From the NCBI GenBank assembly GCA_025399215.1, contig MU621253.1:1-39298 (forward strand): a stretch of 39,298 nucleotides of DNA, in the 5' to 3' direction. This DNA comes from Globomyces pollinis-pini (taxonomy: Eukaryota; Chytridiomycota; Chytridiomycetes; Rhizophydiales; Globomycetaceae). Position 1 is the first letter of the stretch. Each line of letters starts with the position of its first letter. Shown here in pieces: positions 24,247 through 33,803 of the stretch. The notes below the pieces were generated by a model that saw nothing but the letters and a program-made list of their open reading frames with translations, had not been told where the DNA came from and did no database searches. Position numbers and translations under genes: made by a program.

Positions 24247-24894
24247 ATGTTGTCTAATGTATATATCATTAGTGATGATCCCCGAAATCATAAGGATGAT
24301 GAGGAGTTCATCAGTAATCTCTTACTAGTACTACACCAGACCGAGTCCCTTGGGTCATTTATACAACTCCGATTAAAGTCGTTGAACGGCACAGAATACG
24401 AAACGTTTCTCACAAAATTGAATGAACGAGTAGTTTCTCAAACGCTCTCATCTTCAAGTTATACAACCCGACTGTTGTTGAATTGCGCTAAACCCGAAGA
24501 GTTGGAAATTATCTTTGGCCTTGTAAAACGATTTAATTTTGGTGGAGTTCATTTAACCGGAATCAGTTTGGAATATTTGAAAAGCAATCCGAAAATAATT
24601 GAATCCATGGCAAATACAAAAGTTATAGCAGCATCATGTCATAACCGAAGTGATTTGGAATTGTCAGCACAACTAGGACTATCCTTTGTCGTTTTATCTC
24701 CTATTAAAGTGAGTGTGACATGCCCATCAGAAATCCAACTTGGATACGATGGATTCAAGAAATGTGTCCAAGGACTTGGATTGCATGTATATGGATTAGG
24801 AGGCTTGAGCAAGGAAGATATTCCACATATAGTAGCTATTGGAGGTGTAGGAGTAGCAGCAATACGATCGTTTTGGCATGAACACCAATTTTAA
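24247..24894 (+). CDS. Stand-alone TenI/ThiE-like (thiamine-phosphate synthase superfamily) protein
   Basis: A 215-residue intronless TIM-barrel-like protein. It resembles the TMP-synthase/TenI domain fused to the C-terminus of some proteobacterial MutT Nudix proteins more than fungal bifunctional Thi6. Motifs are FGGVHLTGISLEYLKSNP, VIAASCHNRSDLELSAQLG, FVVLSPIKVSVTCPS...LGYDGFKK, VYGLGGLSKEDI and GGVGVAAIRSF. ThiE joins thiamine pyrimidine and thiazole, TenI is a thiazole tautomerase, and the activity here cannot be assigned. I prefer ATG 24247 (MLSNVYIISDDPRNH); an in-frame ATG at 24175 would add a hydrophobic stretch encoded by a T-rich tract, probably UTR. Lack of introns in an intron-dense neighbourhood suggests late arrival, possibly from bacteria. 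Confidence 0.72.
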   Translation: MLSNVYIISDDPRNHKDDEEFISNLLLVLHQTESLGSFIQLRLKSLNGTEYETFLTKLNERVVSQTLSSSSYTTRLLLNCAKPEELEIIFGLVKRFNFGGVHLTGISLEYLKSNPKIIESMANTKVIAASCHNRSDLELSAQLGLSFVVLSPIKVSVTCPSEIQLGYDGFKKCVQGLGLHVYGLGGLSKEDIPHIVAIGGVGVAAIRSFWHEHQF

Positions 24895-25072
24895 CTACAG
24901 GATAACAATAATTACATCTTAGTATAAAATTACACGTGTACTAACATACACTGATAGAATAAATGATCCTTCGTGTAAGATTTGGTTATTGTGATTCATA
25001 ATCCTTCATGGGATACAATGTGGGGGTAACACAGTCAGATGATTGTTAACCTTTTCTTCTTTTCATTTAACC

Positions 25073-26712
25073 ATGTTTGCAAAATCTGTATTTCGTTCTC
25101 TTTCGCTTTCCTCTCCAAATTTGAAAAATCAAAGATTGGTATTCAAACCATTAGCTTTGGCAAGATTTAATTCTACTATTCCAGATGGAAGTGAACGTGC
25201 TTCTATCCACTTTACGGTAGAAGATAAAGTAGGTGCCTTGGAAAAAATATTGGCTATGCTTCGTTCATTCAATATTTCTTTGACTAGAATTGAATCTAGA
25301 CCTTCAAAATCAAAGGGAAATTATGATTTTTATGTCGACTTTGTGGCTACTCCATCTTTACTCACCACCGTCATTGAACGAATTAAATTAGATTCTAAAG
25401 AAGTTAAAACCGTTAGTTCTGGTACTAATGATGCTGGAGTCGGAAGTGTTCCTTGGTTTCCAAGAAAGTTGAGTGATTTGGATACTTTTGCTGATAAAGT
25501 ATTATCTTATGGAGTGGTAAGACTCTCTAAATTCATTTCAGGAATTGGATTCTGATCATCCTGGCTTTACCGATGGTGAATATCGTAAAAGACGTGAACA
25601 GATTACTTTGGCTGCATTAAAACATCGCCAGTAATACACACAACACTCATTTCTTTAGCGGCATGGAATTACCATTGGTAGACTATACTGAAGATGAAGT
25701 CAAAACTTGGGGAATTGTTTACAATCGATTAAGAGAATTGTACAAGAGTCATGCATGTTATGAACATCAATATATTTTCCCTTTGCTGGAACAAAACTGT
25801 GGTTATGGACCAGATAAAATTCCGCAAATCAGAGATATTTCAAGGTTTTTAAAGGGTATAATGACCGTATATTCAACTTTAGATTGTACCGGTTGGACAG
25901 TGAGACCTGTTATGGGTCTATTATCCCCAAGAGATTTCCTTAATGCCCTTGCCTTTAGAGTGTTCCATTCGACACAATATATTCGTCATCACTCTTCACC
26001 ATTATACACACCTGAGCCAGACGTTTGTCATGAACTCCTTGGCCACGTTCCGCTCTTCGCAGACCCAGACTTTGCATCATTTTCACAAGAAATCGGGCTT
26101 GCATCACTTGGTGCATCAGATGAAGTAATTATTTATTCTTTAACCATCTAGGACTTGAGTAAACTATCAACGGTAATTATACTAATGCTGACTTCAGATT
26201 TATTGGTTTACAGGTGATATAATTTGATTATCTAATGAGCAGTTGAGTTTGGGCTATGCAGACAAGGAAAAGATATTAAAGCGTATGGTGCTGGTCTCCT
26301 TTCGAGTTTTGGTGAATTGGAGGTATTTTAGCCCTAATCTGATATTTTTAGTACTGTACCAGCGACAAACCAAAGTTATTGCCTTTCAATTGTGAAGTAA
26401 TGGGTGTTCAAGAATATCCGTATGAAAAAATAGTTTAATTCACTCTCTCTAGAATTACGACTTATCAACCAGTGTATTTTGTGGCAGACAGTTTTAAGCA
26501 AATGAAAGATGATGTTAGGTAACGTGTATCACAATTGATTAGGCAGGGAATATTCATTATCACTGAAGCGACCTTTTGGAGTGAATTACAATGCATTAAC
26601 CCAAACAATTGAAGTATTGGACACACGCGACAAGGTGATGCGTTTTGCATCAGCTATTCGTGGTGATATGACCAGATTAATGAATGCAATTGATAAAATT
26701 GTTAAGGAATAA
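25073..26712 (+). CDS. Aromatic amino acid hydroxylase (phenylalanine-4-hydroxylase-like) with ACT domain
   Basis: Iron- and tetrahydrobiopterin-dependent monooxygenase, most likely phenylalanine to tyrosine. Nine exons with introns of 25, 28, 27, 25, 29, 29, 33 and 28 nt give 471 residues. Residues 1-35 are Ser/Arg-rich, free of acidic residues and end LALARFNST, typical of a mitochondrial targeting peptide. An ACT regulatory domain follows ([20 protein letters not shown]). The catalytic domain has [43 protein letters not shown], the iron ligands in [19 protein letters not shown] and the third ligand Glu in YWFTVEFGL. The C-terminal part IEVLDTR...[16 protein letters not shown] is the usual tetramerisation region, shortened. 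Whether it prefers Phe, Tyr or Trp cannot be decided by eye. Confidence 0.9.
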
Positions 26713-26743
26713 ACTTTCATTTCATTTTAATCTACAACTGTTT

Positions 26744-26937
26744 AATCAAATACTGCGATTATTCATATTCGTAACATCATTCAACTAAGCATTTCAATGA
26801 GCAATAACAAACATCTTGATGAATCAAAAAAATCACCCAATGAATCAAACACCACGATTATTCATACTCGTAATATAATTTAACTAAGCATTTCAATGAA
26901 CAATAACAATCATCTCGATGAATCATAAAAATCACCC
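26744..26937. repeat. Tandem duplication, period 99 bp, upstream of the IleRS gene
   Basis: Unit 1 (26744-26838) and unit 2 (26843-26937) share long matches, including CGATTATTCATA, ACTAAGCATTTCAATGA and GATGAATCA, at roughly 85-90 percent identity by eye. The pair fills most of the 310-bp spacer between the aromatic hydroxylase stop and the IleRS start. No reading frame is conserved through both copies. Confidence 0.85.
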
Positions 26938-27022
26938 ATCTCACTCTAAAGGGATAAATTTTTTTTCGTGAATGCGAAAAGTTTTTCTTCGATTAAATCG
27001 ATCAATTACAAGCAAAGCATTA

Positions 27023-30000
27023 ATGGAAATCCCCGAAAGTAAAGGAATTTTAAATATTCATTTCTAGTCCCAACTAATATTTCTTTCCCTGAGGAAGAGC
27101 ACAAAATTTTGAAATTTTGGAAGGAAATTGACGCTTTTCAAACTTCTGTAAAACTATCTGAAGGAAGGAAACCTTTTGCATTCTACGACGGTCCTCCTTT
27201 CGCTACTGGATTGCCTCATTATGGCCATTTGCTGGCCGGTACCATTAAAGATGTTGTCACTCGATATGCACATTCAACTGGTCACTATGTTGAACGTCGA
27301 AATGGATGGGACACTCATGGTCTACCTGTTGAACATGAAATTGATAAGGCTTTAGGCATTAAAGGTGCTGCCGATGTTGAAGCAATGGGAATTGCAACTT
27401 ATAATGCACATTGCCGTTCTATTGTCATGAAATATGCTGCTGAATGGGAAACAACTATCACACGTATGGGTAGATGGATTGATTTTGAAAATGATTATAA
27501 AACATTGGATCCATCCTTTATGGAATCTGTTTGGTGGGTATTCAAGCAATTATTTGAAAAAGACCAAATTTATCGTGGATTTCGTGTAAGTGCAAAATCA
27601 TCACATTGCGCAATTATTATCACATTTATATTCGATTGATAAATGCTAAGTATATAGATAATGTCTTATTCCACTGGATGCAGTACTGTTTTGTCAAATA
27701 TGGAAGCCAACATGAATTATAAAGATGTGACTGATCCTGCAGGTACAGAAGGTTAGGTTTTAAATATTTTAGTTGTTGTGTCATTCCCATTGGTTTCTGA
27801 CCCATCAACCAGCTTTTTGGCTTGGACCACTACTCCATGGACTTTGCCATCCAATTTGGCTCTTTGTGTTCATCCAGACTTGAAATATATCAAAATTAAG
27901 GGTATTTTTAAGGAGCAATTTTAATAGTACAGATGGTGAAACTGGTTCAGTTTGGATTTTAATGGATTCTCGATTGGATATTCTTTACAAAGATCCAAAG
28001 AAAGCCAAGTACACGGTTTTGGAAACATATAAAGGTTCAGATTTGGAAGGATTGGAATACGAACCGTTGTTTAACTTCTTTGCTGACGTAAGATACTACT
28101 ACCATTGATAGTTAGCGAAAAGGTCGTGCATTCAAGGTTATCTCTGACACATATGTGACCAGCGATGGTGGTACTGGTATTGTACATCAAGCTCCAGCAT
28201 TTGGTGAGGATGATCACCGTGTCTGTATGAAATACGAAATTGTTAAAGGTTTTGATGACCTTCCTTGTCCGTTGGATTCCGATGGTAAATTCACCGAAGA
28301 GGTCAGCGACTATAAGGGCATGTATATCAAGGATGCAGACAAAGTAATCCAGAAAGATCTCAAAGCTCGCCACCGTTTGATTCGTCAAACCCAATATACA
28401 CATAGTTATCCTTTCTGTTGGAGGTATATTACTACAGTTCAACTAAAATGTAGATCCGAAACACCTTTAATTAACCGTGCTGTTCCTGCTTGGTTTGTCC
28501 GTGTGACACCTATCGTTGATAAACTATTAAACAACATTGATAAAACTTACTGGTATATTGCTTGGTAGTCATTAATTTAAAGGGTTCCTGATAATGTCAA
28601 AGAAAAGAGATTCCGTCACTGGTGTGCTAATGCAAGAGACTGGAATATTGACAGATCTCGTTATTGGGGAACTCCAATTCCATTGTGGGTTAGTGACGAT
28701 TTTGAAGAAGTATATTACAGCTTTACTGATTGTAGATCGTTGCAATTGGTTCCATTGCTGAATTACACGAATTAACTGGTGATACCTCAATTACCGATAT
28801 CCATCGAGAACAGTAACCTCTATCTTGCTCTTATTTCCTAGTATTGATCACTTAACTATTCCATCTCGTCAAGGAAAGGGTGTGTTGAAGCGTATTCCTG
28901 CTGTATTTGATTGTTGGTTTGAAAGTGGAAGGTTATTGTTGTGTTTTTAACTTGATTAGTATGCCATACGCTTCACAACATTATCCATTTGAAAACAAAG
29001 AAAAGTTTGAGGCCAGTTTCCCAGCTGATTTCATCGCAGAAGGTATTGATCAAACACGTGGGTGGTTCTATACTCTGATGGTTCTATCTACACACTTGTT
29101 TGACGAACCAGCGTGGAAGAATATCATCGTTAATGGTTTAATTCAAGCCAGTGACGGAAAGAAGATGAGTAAAAAGTTGAAAAATTATCCAGATCCAACT
29201 GTGTTACTAGAACAATATGGTGCTGATGCTCTTAGGTATTGTTTTAAATCTTACAAGCAGAATTTATATGATCACTTCACCTGCTGTGCGAGCTGAACAA
29301 TTGAAATTCAGAGAAGAAGGTGTGAAGGAAGTTATTACTCGTGTTATGTTGCCTTGGTACAATTCCTACAGATTCTTCTTTGCTCAATTAGCATTGTTAA
29401 AGAAAGAGCAGAATCTAGATTTCGTGTACAATCCTCACTTGGACATGACCAAATCTTCCAATGTTATGGACAAATGGATTTTAGCATCCACTCAAAGTTT
29501 GATTGAATTTGTTCGACAAGAAATGACAGGTTATTATTATTATAATATTCATATTTAGCTTATCGACTATATACTGTGACCCCTCGATTACTCACTTTAA
29601 TTGACACTCTTACCAATTGGTATATTCGATTCAATCGTAAACGATTAAAGGGTGAAAATGGACCTGAAGACGCTTCTCGTGCTCTTAATGTCTTATTTGA
29701 AGTTCTTTACACTCTGAGCATCTTGATGGTAAAAAGTGAACATTAACAGTAGTCCCCATTCACTCCATTCATGGCTGAAACTATGTACCAAAACCTACAA
29801 AAGTGCGTACCACAAACTGCCGAAGATACTCGTTCCGTTCACTTTATGATGTATCCTGAACCTAAGAAAGAATATTTCAATGTTGAAATTGAGCGAGCTG
29901 TAAGCAGAATGCAGTCCGTCATTGAACTTGGTCGTACTATCCGTGATCAAAAGACTTTATCCTTAAAGACTCCTTGTCGTGAACTTATCATCATCAACCC

Positions 30001-30681
30001 TGACCCACAATATCTTGCCGATATCAAATCTTTAGAATCTTATATTCAAGAAGAAATGAATGTCCGTACTGTTACTGTTACTTCGGAAGAAGAGAAGTAT
30101 GGTGTTAACTACAAACTTGTTGGTGATGTGAGAGCATTAGGTTTGAAATACAAGAAAGAAGCATCCAAGATCCGAAATGCACTACCAAATGTGGAAAAGG
30201 CAGATATTCAAAAGTTCCTTGCTTCAGGAAAAATCACCATTGCTGGGTTTGACCTGACTACCGATGAATTGTCAGTTGCTCGTACCTTTGATCAATCCCA
30301 TCCAAACTATCATTCTTTGGGTACAAATGAGGTAATCTTGACTGCAAAAAGTAACTTTAGGTTCTTGTTATTTTAGATGTAGCATTAGATCAAGGACTTA
30401 TTGAAGAAGGTTGGGCTAGAGAAGTTATCAACAGAGTTCAACGTCTTCGTAAAAAGGCAGGTTTACAGCCAACAGATGATGTCATCTATTATGCTAAATT
30501 AACCGAAGATCCAGAGAAAGCACTTGCAAATGTTCTTACAACTCAAGCAGAATTACTGAATCGTTATTTGAAACAAGACATTATTACTTCTAGCACCAAA
30601 AACACTGGCGCTGAATTGATCATTGAAGAAGAACAAGAGGTTAATGGATCCAAATTTCTTTTGAGTTTAGTTAAAGCTTAA
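27023..30681 (+). CDS. ILS1: Cytosolic isoleucyl-tRNA synthetase
   Basis: Charges tRNA-Ile with isoleucine and hydrolyses misactivated valine. Fifteen exons with introns of 29, 72, 30, 31, 28, 30, 30, 26, 29, 28, 25, 29, 24 and 29 nt give 1072 residues, equal to yeast Ils1. The first exon is 16 nt (MEIPE...). Class I motifs are [20 protein letters not shown] (HIGH-type) and [15 protein letters not shown] (KMSKS-type). The editing domain carries [17 protein letters not shown] and [18 protein letters not shown]. Further marks are [22 protein letters not shown] and the anticodon-binding segment [13 protein letters not shown]. There is no mitochondrial leader, and the sequence is of the eukaryotic cytosolic type. 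Confidence 0.97.
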
Positions 30682-30785
30682 TAAATGGTACATTAGGAAT
30701 CATTCTTCGCCACACCTTGTATAAATTTGAGTTTTTGTAATTTTTTTTTTCTAATCTGTAAATTTCTATTTTGTTGACTAGTACT

Positions 30786-30914
30786 ATGGAAGTTGAAAGG
30801 AAGTTTCTTTTGATAGTAATAGTCTACGAAATTCAGTTTACTGTTGCATTGGCCTATGATGCTCAATTTGATTTAATGAACAAGACTCGGCGTGAGACCC
30901 GAAAACTGGTTTAA
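30786..30914 (+). pseudogene. Possible remnant of a CYTH-domain (thiamine-triphosphatase-like) gene
   Basis: Inside the 457-bp spacer between IleRS and centrin, ATG 30786 opens a 42-codon frame beginning MEVERKF, which carries the ExExK signature of CYTH phosphohydrolases at the usual N-terminal position. About 15 residues later come AYDAQFDLMNKT and RRETRK, reminiscent of the YDT...LM...LRxR block of thiamine triphosphatases. The spacing is shorter than in intact enzymes, the frame stops at 30912-30914, and no further CYTH motifs are found. If real it is a deleted relic, but the match is short and may be chance. The rest of 30682-31138 shows nothing else. Confidence 0.25.
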
Positions 30915-31138
30915 AATTTGACTGAGGCCTAATTTCCACAATAACAAGGAATTCTCTTTGATGAATATCTTTAAAAATCTATATTGTCAGCGATGTTTCC
31001 TGATTTTATTTATTTTGCATTAAGTCAGGATACATATATGTATACAACTTGTAATGATTCTATTTGAGTTTACTTTGAAATATATATCGGAAAAGTCTAG
31101 AATTCCTTTGAATTTTTACTTTTGTTTCTTTGATAAAC

Positions 31139-31753
31139 ATGTTGAAAAAACCAGATCAAAAGAAACCTAAACAACATCATAAAGATGATTTAACTGTTGA
31201 TCAAAAGCAAGAAATTCGAGAAGCATTTGATTTATTTGATACTGATGGCTCTGGGTATCTTGAACTACTAAGAATAATACTTAGAACTATTGACGTAAAA
31301 GAATTAAAAGTTGCTATGCGAGCTTTAGGATTTCAACCAAAGAAGGAAGAAATTAAAAAGATGATGGTAAATAGGTATGATTTAATTTTCTATAGGTGGA
31401 AATGGACAAGAATGGTTCAGGCAAAATAGATTTTAATGAATTCCTTGAATTAATGGTTGCAAAAATGGTACTTTAAGAGTTAAATTAATGTTAGGGTGAA
31501 AAAGATTCCAAGGAGGAGATTTTAAAGGCCTTCAGACTCTTTGATGATGACGAAACTGGAACTATAACTTTGAAAAATTTGAAGCGAGTAGCAAAAGAAT
31601 TAGGAGAGAATTTGACTGATGAGGAATTACAAGAAATGATTGAGTAATTAATTCAAATTATAATTTTGTGATAGTGAAGCAGATCGTAATGGTGATGGAG
31701 TAATTGATCAAGAAGAATTCTTGAGGATTATGAAGAAAACTAACGTTATTTAA
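31139..31753 (+). CDS. Centrin
   Basis: EF-hand calcium-binding protein of centrioles, basal bodies and spindle poles. Five exons with introns 31255-31284 (30), 31367-31395 (29), 31468-31494 (27) and 31644-31674 (31) give 165 residues, the usual centrin length. After a basic tail ([13 protein letters not shown]) come four EF-hand loops: [36 protein letters not shown] and [12 protein letters not shown]. Loop 3 has the weakest ligand set; the other three look able to bind calcium. The spacer [17 protein letters not shown] is centrin-specific rather than calmodulin. Start ATG 31139. With CCDC96 it supports a flagellated life stage. Confidence 0.93.
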
Positions 31754-31961
31754 TTTGATTGGTATCCATCCAATATAGTCTAATCTATTTTTTTTAACCT
31801 CTTATCAATGCTGTACGCGTTAAATGGAACCATTCCCAAACACAGTGAATTTCATTCGTGATGTATCAATGTACCGTTTTTTTGTATTCCAAATTTGGCA
31901 CAAAAAGATTAAATTGGTCAAATCAGTGAAAAATTGAAAATTTATTTTTTTATTTTTTACA

Positions 31962-33718
31962 ATGTCAAACGTAGTAGCTGAGAAATACGATACGATATTA
32001 ATCCTTGATTTTGGATCTCAATACACGCATTTAATTGCAAGAAGAATCAGAGAATTCGGTGTTTATTCAGAGTTACTGGCTTGCACAACTAAAATCGCTG
32101 ACGTTCCTTTCAAACCAAAAGGTGTCATCTTATCTGGTGGTCCATATTCCGTATATGAAGATGGTTCTCCGCATGTAGATCCTGCTGTTTGGGACTTGAA
32201 TGTTCCTGTCTTGGGGATTTGTTATGGATTACAAGAAATCTCTCACACCAGAGGTGGTAAAGTTGAAAGCTGTGAAAAGAAAGAATTCGGAAAAGCAAAC
32301 ATTACCATCACTGGAGATTCACCTCTTTTTAAAGATTTGGCTAAAGAGATTACTGTATAGTTTTTTCTCGTTCATTTGTAGGTATGGATGAGTCATGGAG
32401 ATCAAGTTACAAAGGTGCCTACCGGTTTCAAAACAATTGCTTCAACTCCAACTGCACCATTTGCTGCCGTCGAACGTGTTGAAGATCGTGTGTATGGAAT
32501 CCAATTCCATCCTGAAGTCACGCACACTCCTCAAGGAAAACAATTATTGAAAAACTTTGTAGTTGATATTTGTGGAGCAGAAAGCAGCTGGACAATGGTA
32601 TAACGATAACGATAGAATAATTTTAGGCCAGTTTTATTGAAACAGAACTTGAAAGAATTCGTAAACAAGTAGGACCTACAGCGCAAGTTATTGGGGCTGT
32701 TAGTGGGGGAGTTGATAGTACTATCGCAGCAAGATTAATGAGCTTGGCAATCGGCGACAGATTTCATGCCATCTTGGTTGATAATGGTGTTATGCGTTTA
32801 AATGAATGTGCACAATCCAAAGTATTGTTACAAGAACATTTGAAAATTAATCTGACTCTTGTTGATGCAAGCGACCTCTTCCTGGGTCGTTTAAAGGGTG
32901 TTACTGATCCTGAGCAAAAGCGAAAGATCATTGGAAATACATTTGTGGAGGTTTTCGAAGAAGAAGCAATGAAAATTGAAAAATTACAAGAGGATACTGG
33001 TAAGGGTAAAATCGAGTTCCTTTTACAGGGGACTCTTTACCCTGATGTTATCGAATCCATCTCCTTCAAAGGACCATCTGCAACTATTAAGACCCACCAT
33101 GTATGATGTATACTTATTTAATGAATCAGAACGTTGGAGGTTTACTAGAAGACATGAAATTGAAAGTGATTGAACCATTACGAGAGTTATTTAAAGGTAA
33201 CTGTTTGTTGTAAGCTCATTTTTTTAGATGAAGTGCGAGAACTAGGTTCATTACTCAAGGTAGATGAGGAACTTATATGGAGACACCCTTTCCCTGGTCC
33301 AGGGATTGCTATTCGTGTACTTGGAGAAGTTACTCCATCACAAGTCGCAATTGCTCGTGCTGCTGATTATATTTTTATTGAGGAGATAAAAAAAGCTGGG
33401 TTATATCGTAAAATTTCTCAAGGTAAGTTGTAGTATTTACTAACTTTGGCAGCCTATGCTGCATTACTTCCAATCCGATCTGTGGGAGTGATGGGAGATA
33501 ATCGAACATATGAGCAAGTGATTGCACTTCGCGCAGTTGAAACCACTGGTAAGACATAAATTATTAAAAATATAGATTTTATGACGGCTGACTGGTTTGA
33601 AATGCCATACGGAGTTTTGAAGACTATTAGTAGTCGTATCATCAATGAAGTGAATGGTGTTAACCGTGTCGTTTATGACATTTCTTCTAAACCACCTGCT
33701 ACTATCGAGTGGGAATAA
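31962..33718 (+). CDS. GUA1: GMP synthase (glutamine-hydrolysing)
   Basis: Converts XMP to GMP with glutamine and ATP. Seven exons with introns 32355-32381 (27), 32598-32626 (29), 33101-33129 (29), 33197-33227 (31), 33423-33452 (30) and 33549-33575 (27) close exactly to 527 residues (yeast 525). The N-terminal class I amidotransferase has [15 protein letters not shown], the nucleophile Cys in VLGICYG and the His/Glu pair in [11 protein letters not shown]. The ATP pyrophosphatase domain carries SGGVDST. The C-terminal dimerisation domain ends [10 protein letters not shown]. All catalytic residues are present. The next gene begins 85 bp downstream. Confidence 0.97.
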
Positions 33719-33803
33719 GTCTCTTTACTGTTGTTATTTACATAGAGTGAAGTGGTAATAAATCAGTTGAAAAAAAAATCTTATTTTTTGTGACTTTTTA
33801 GAC

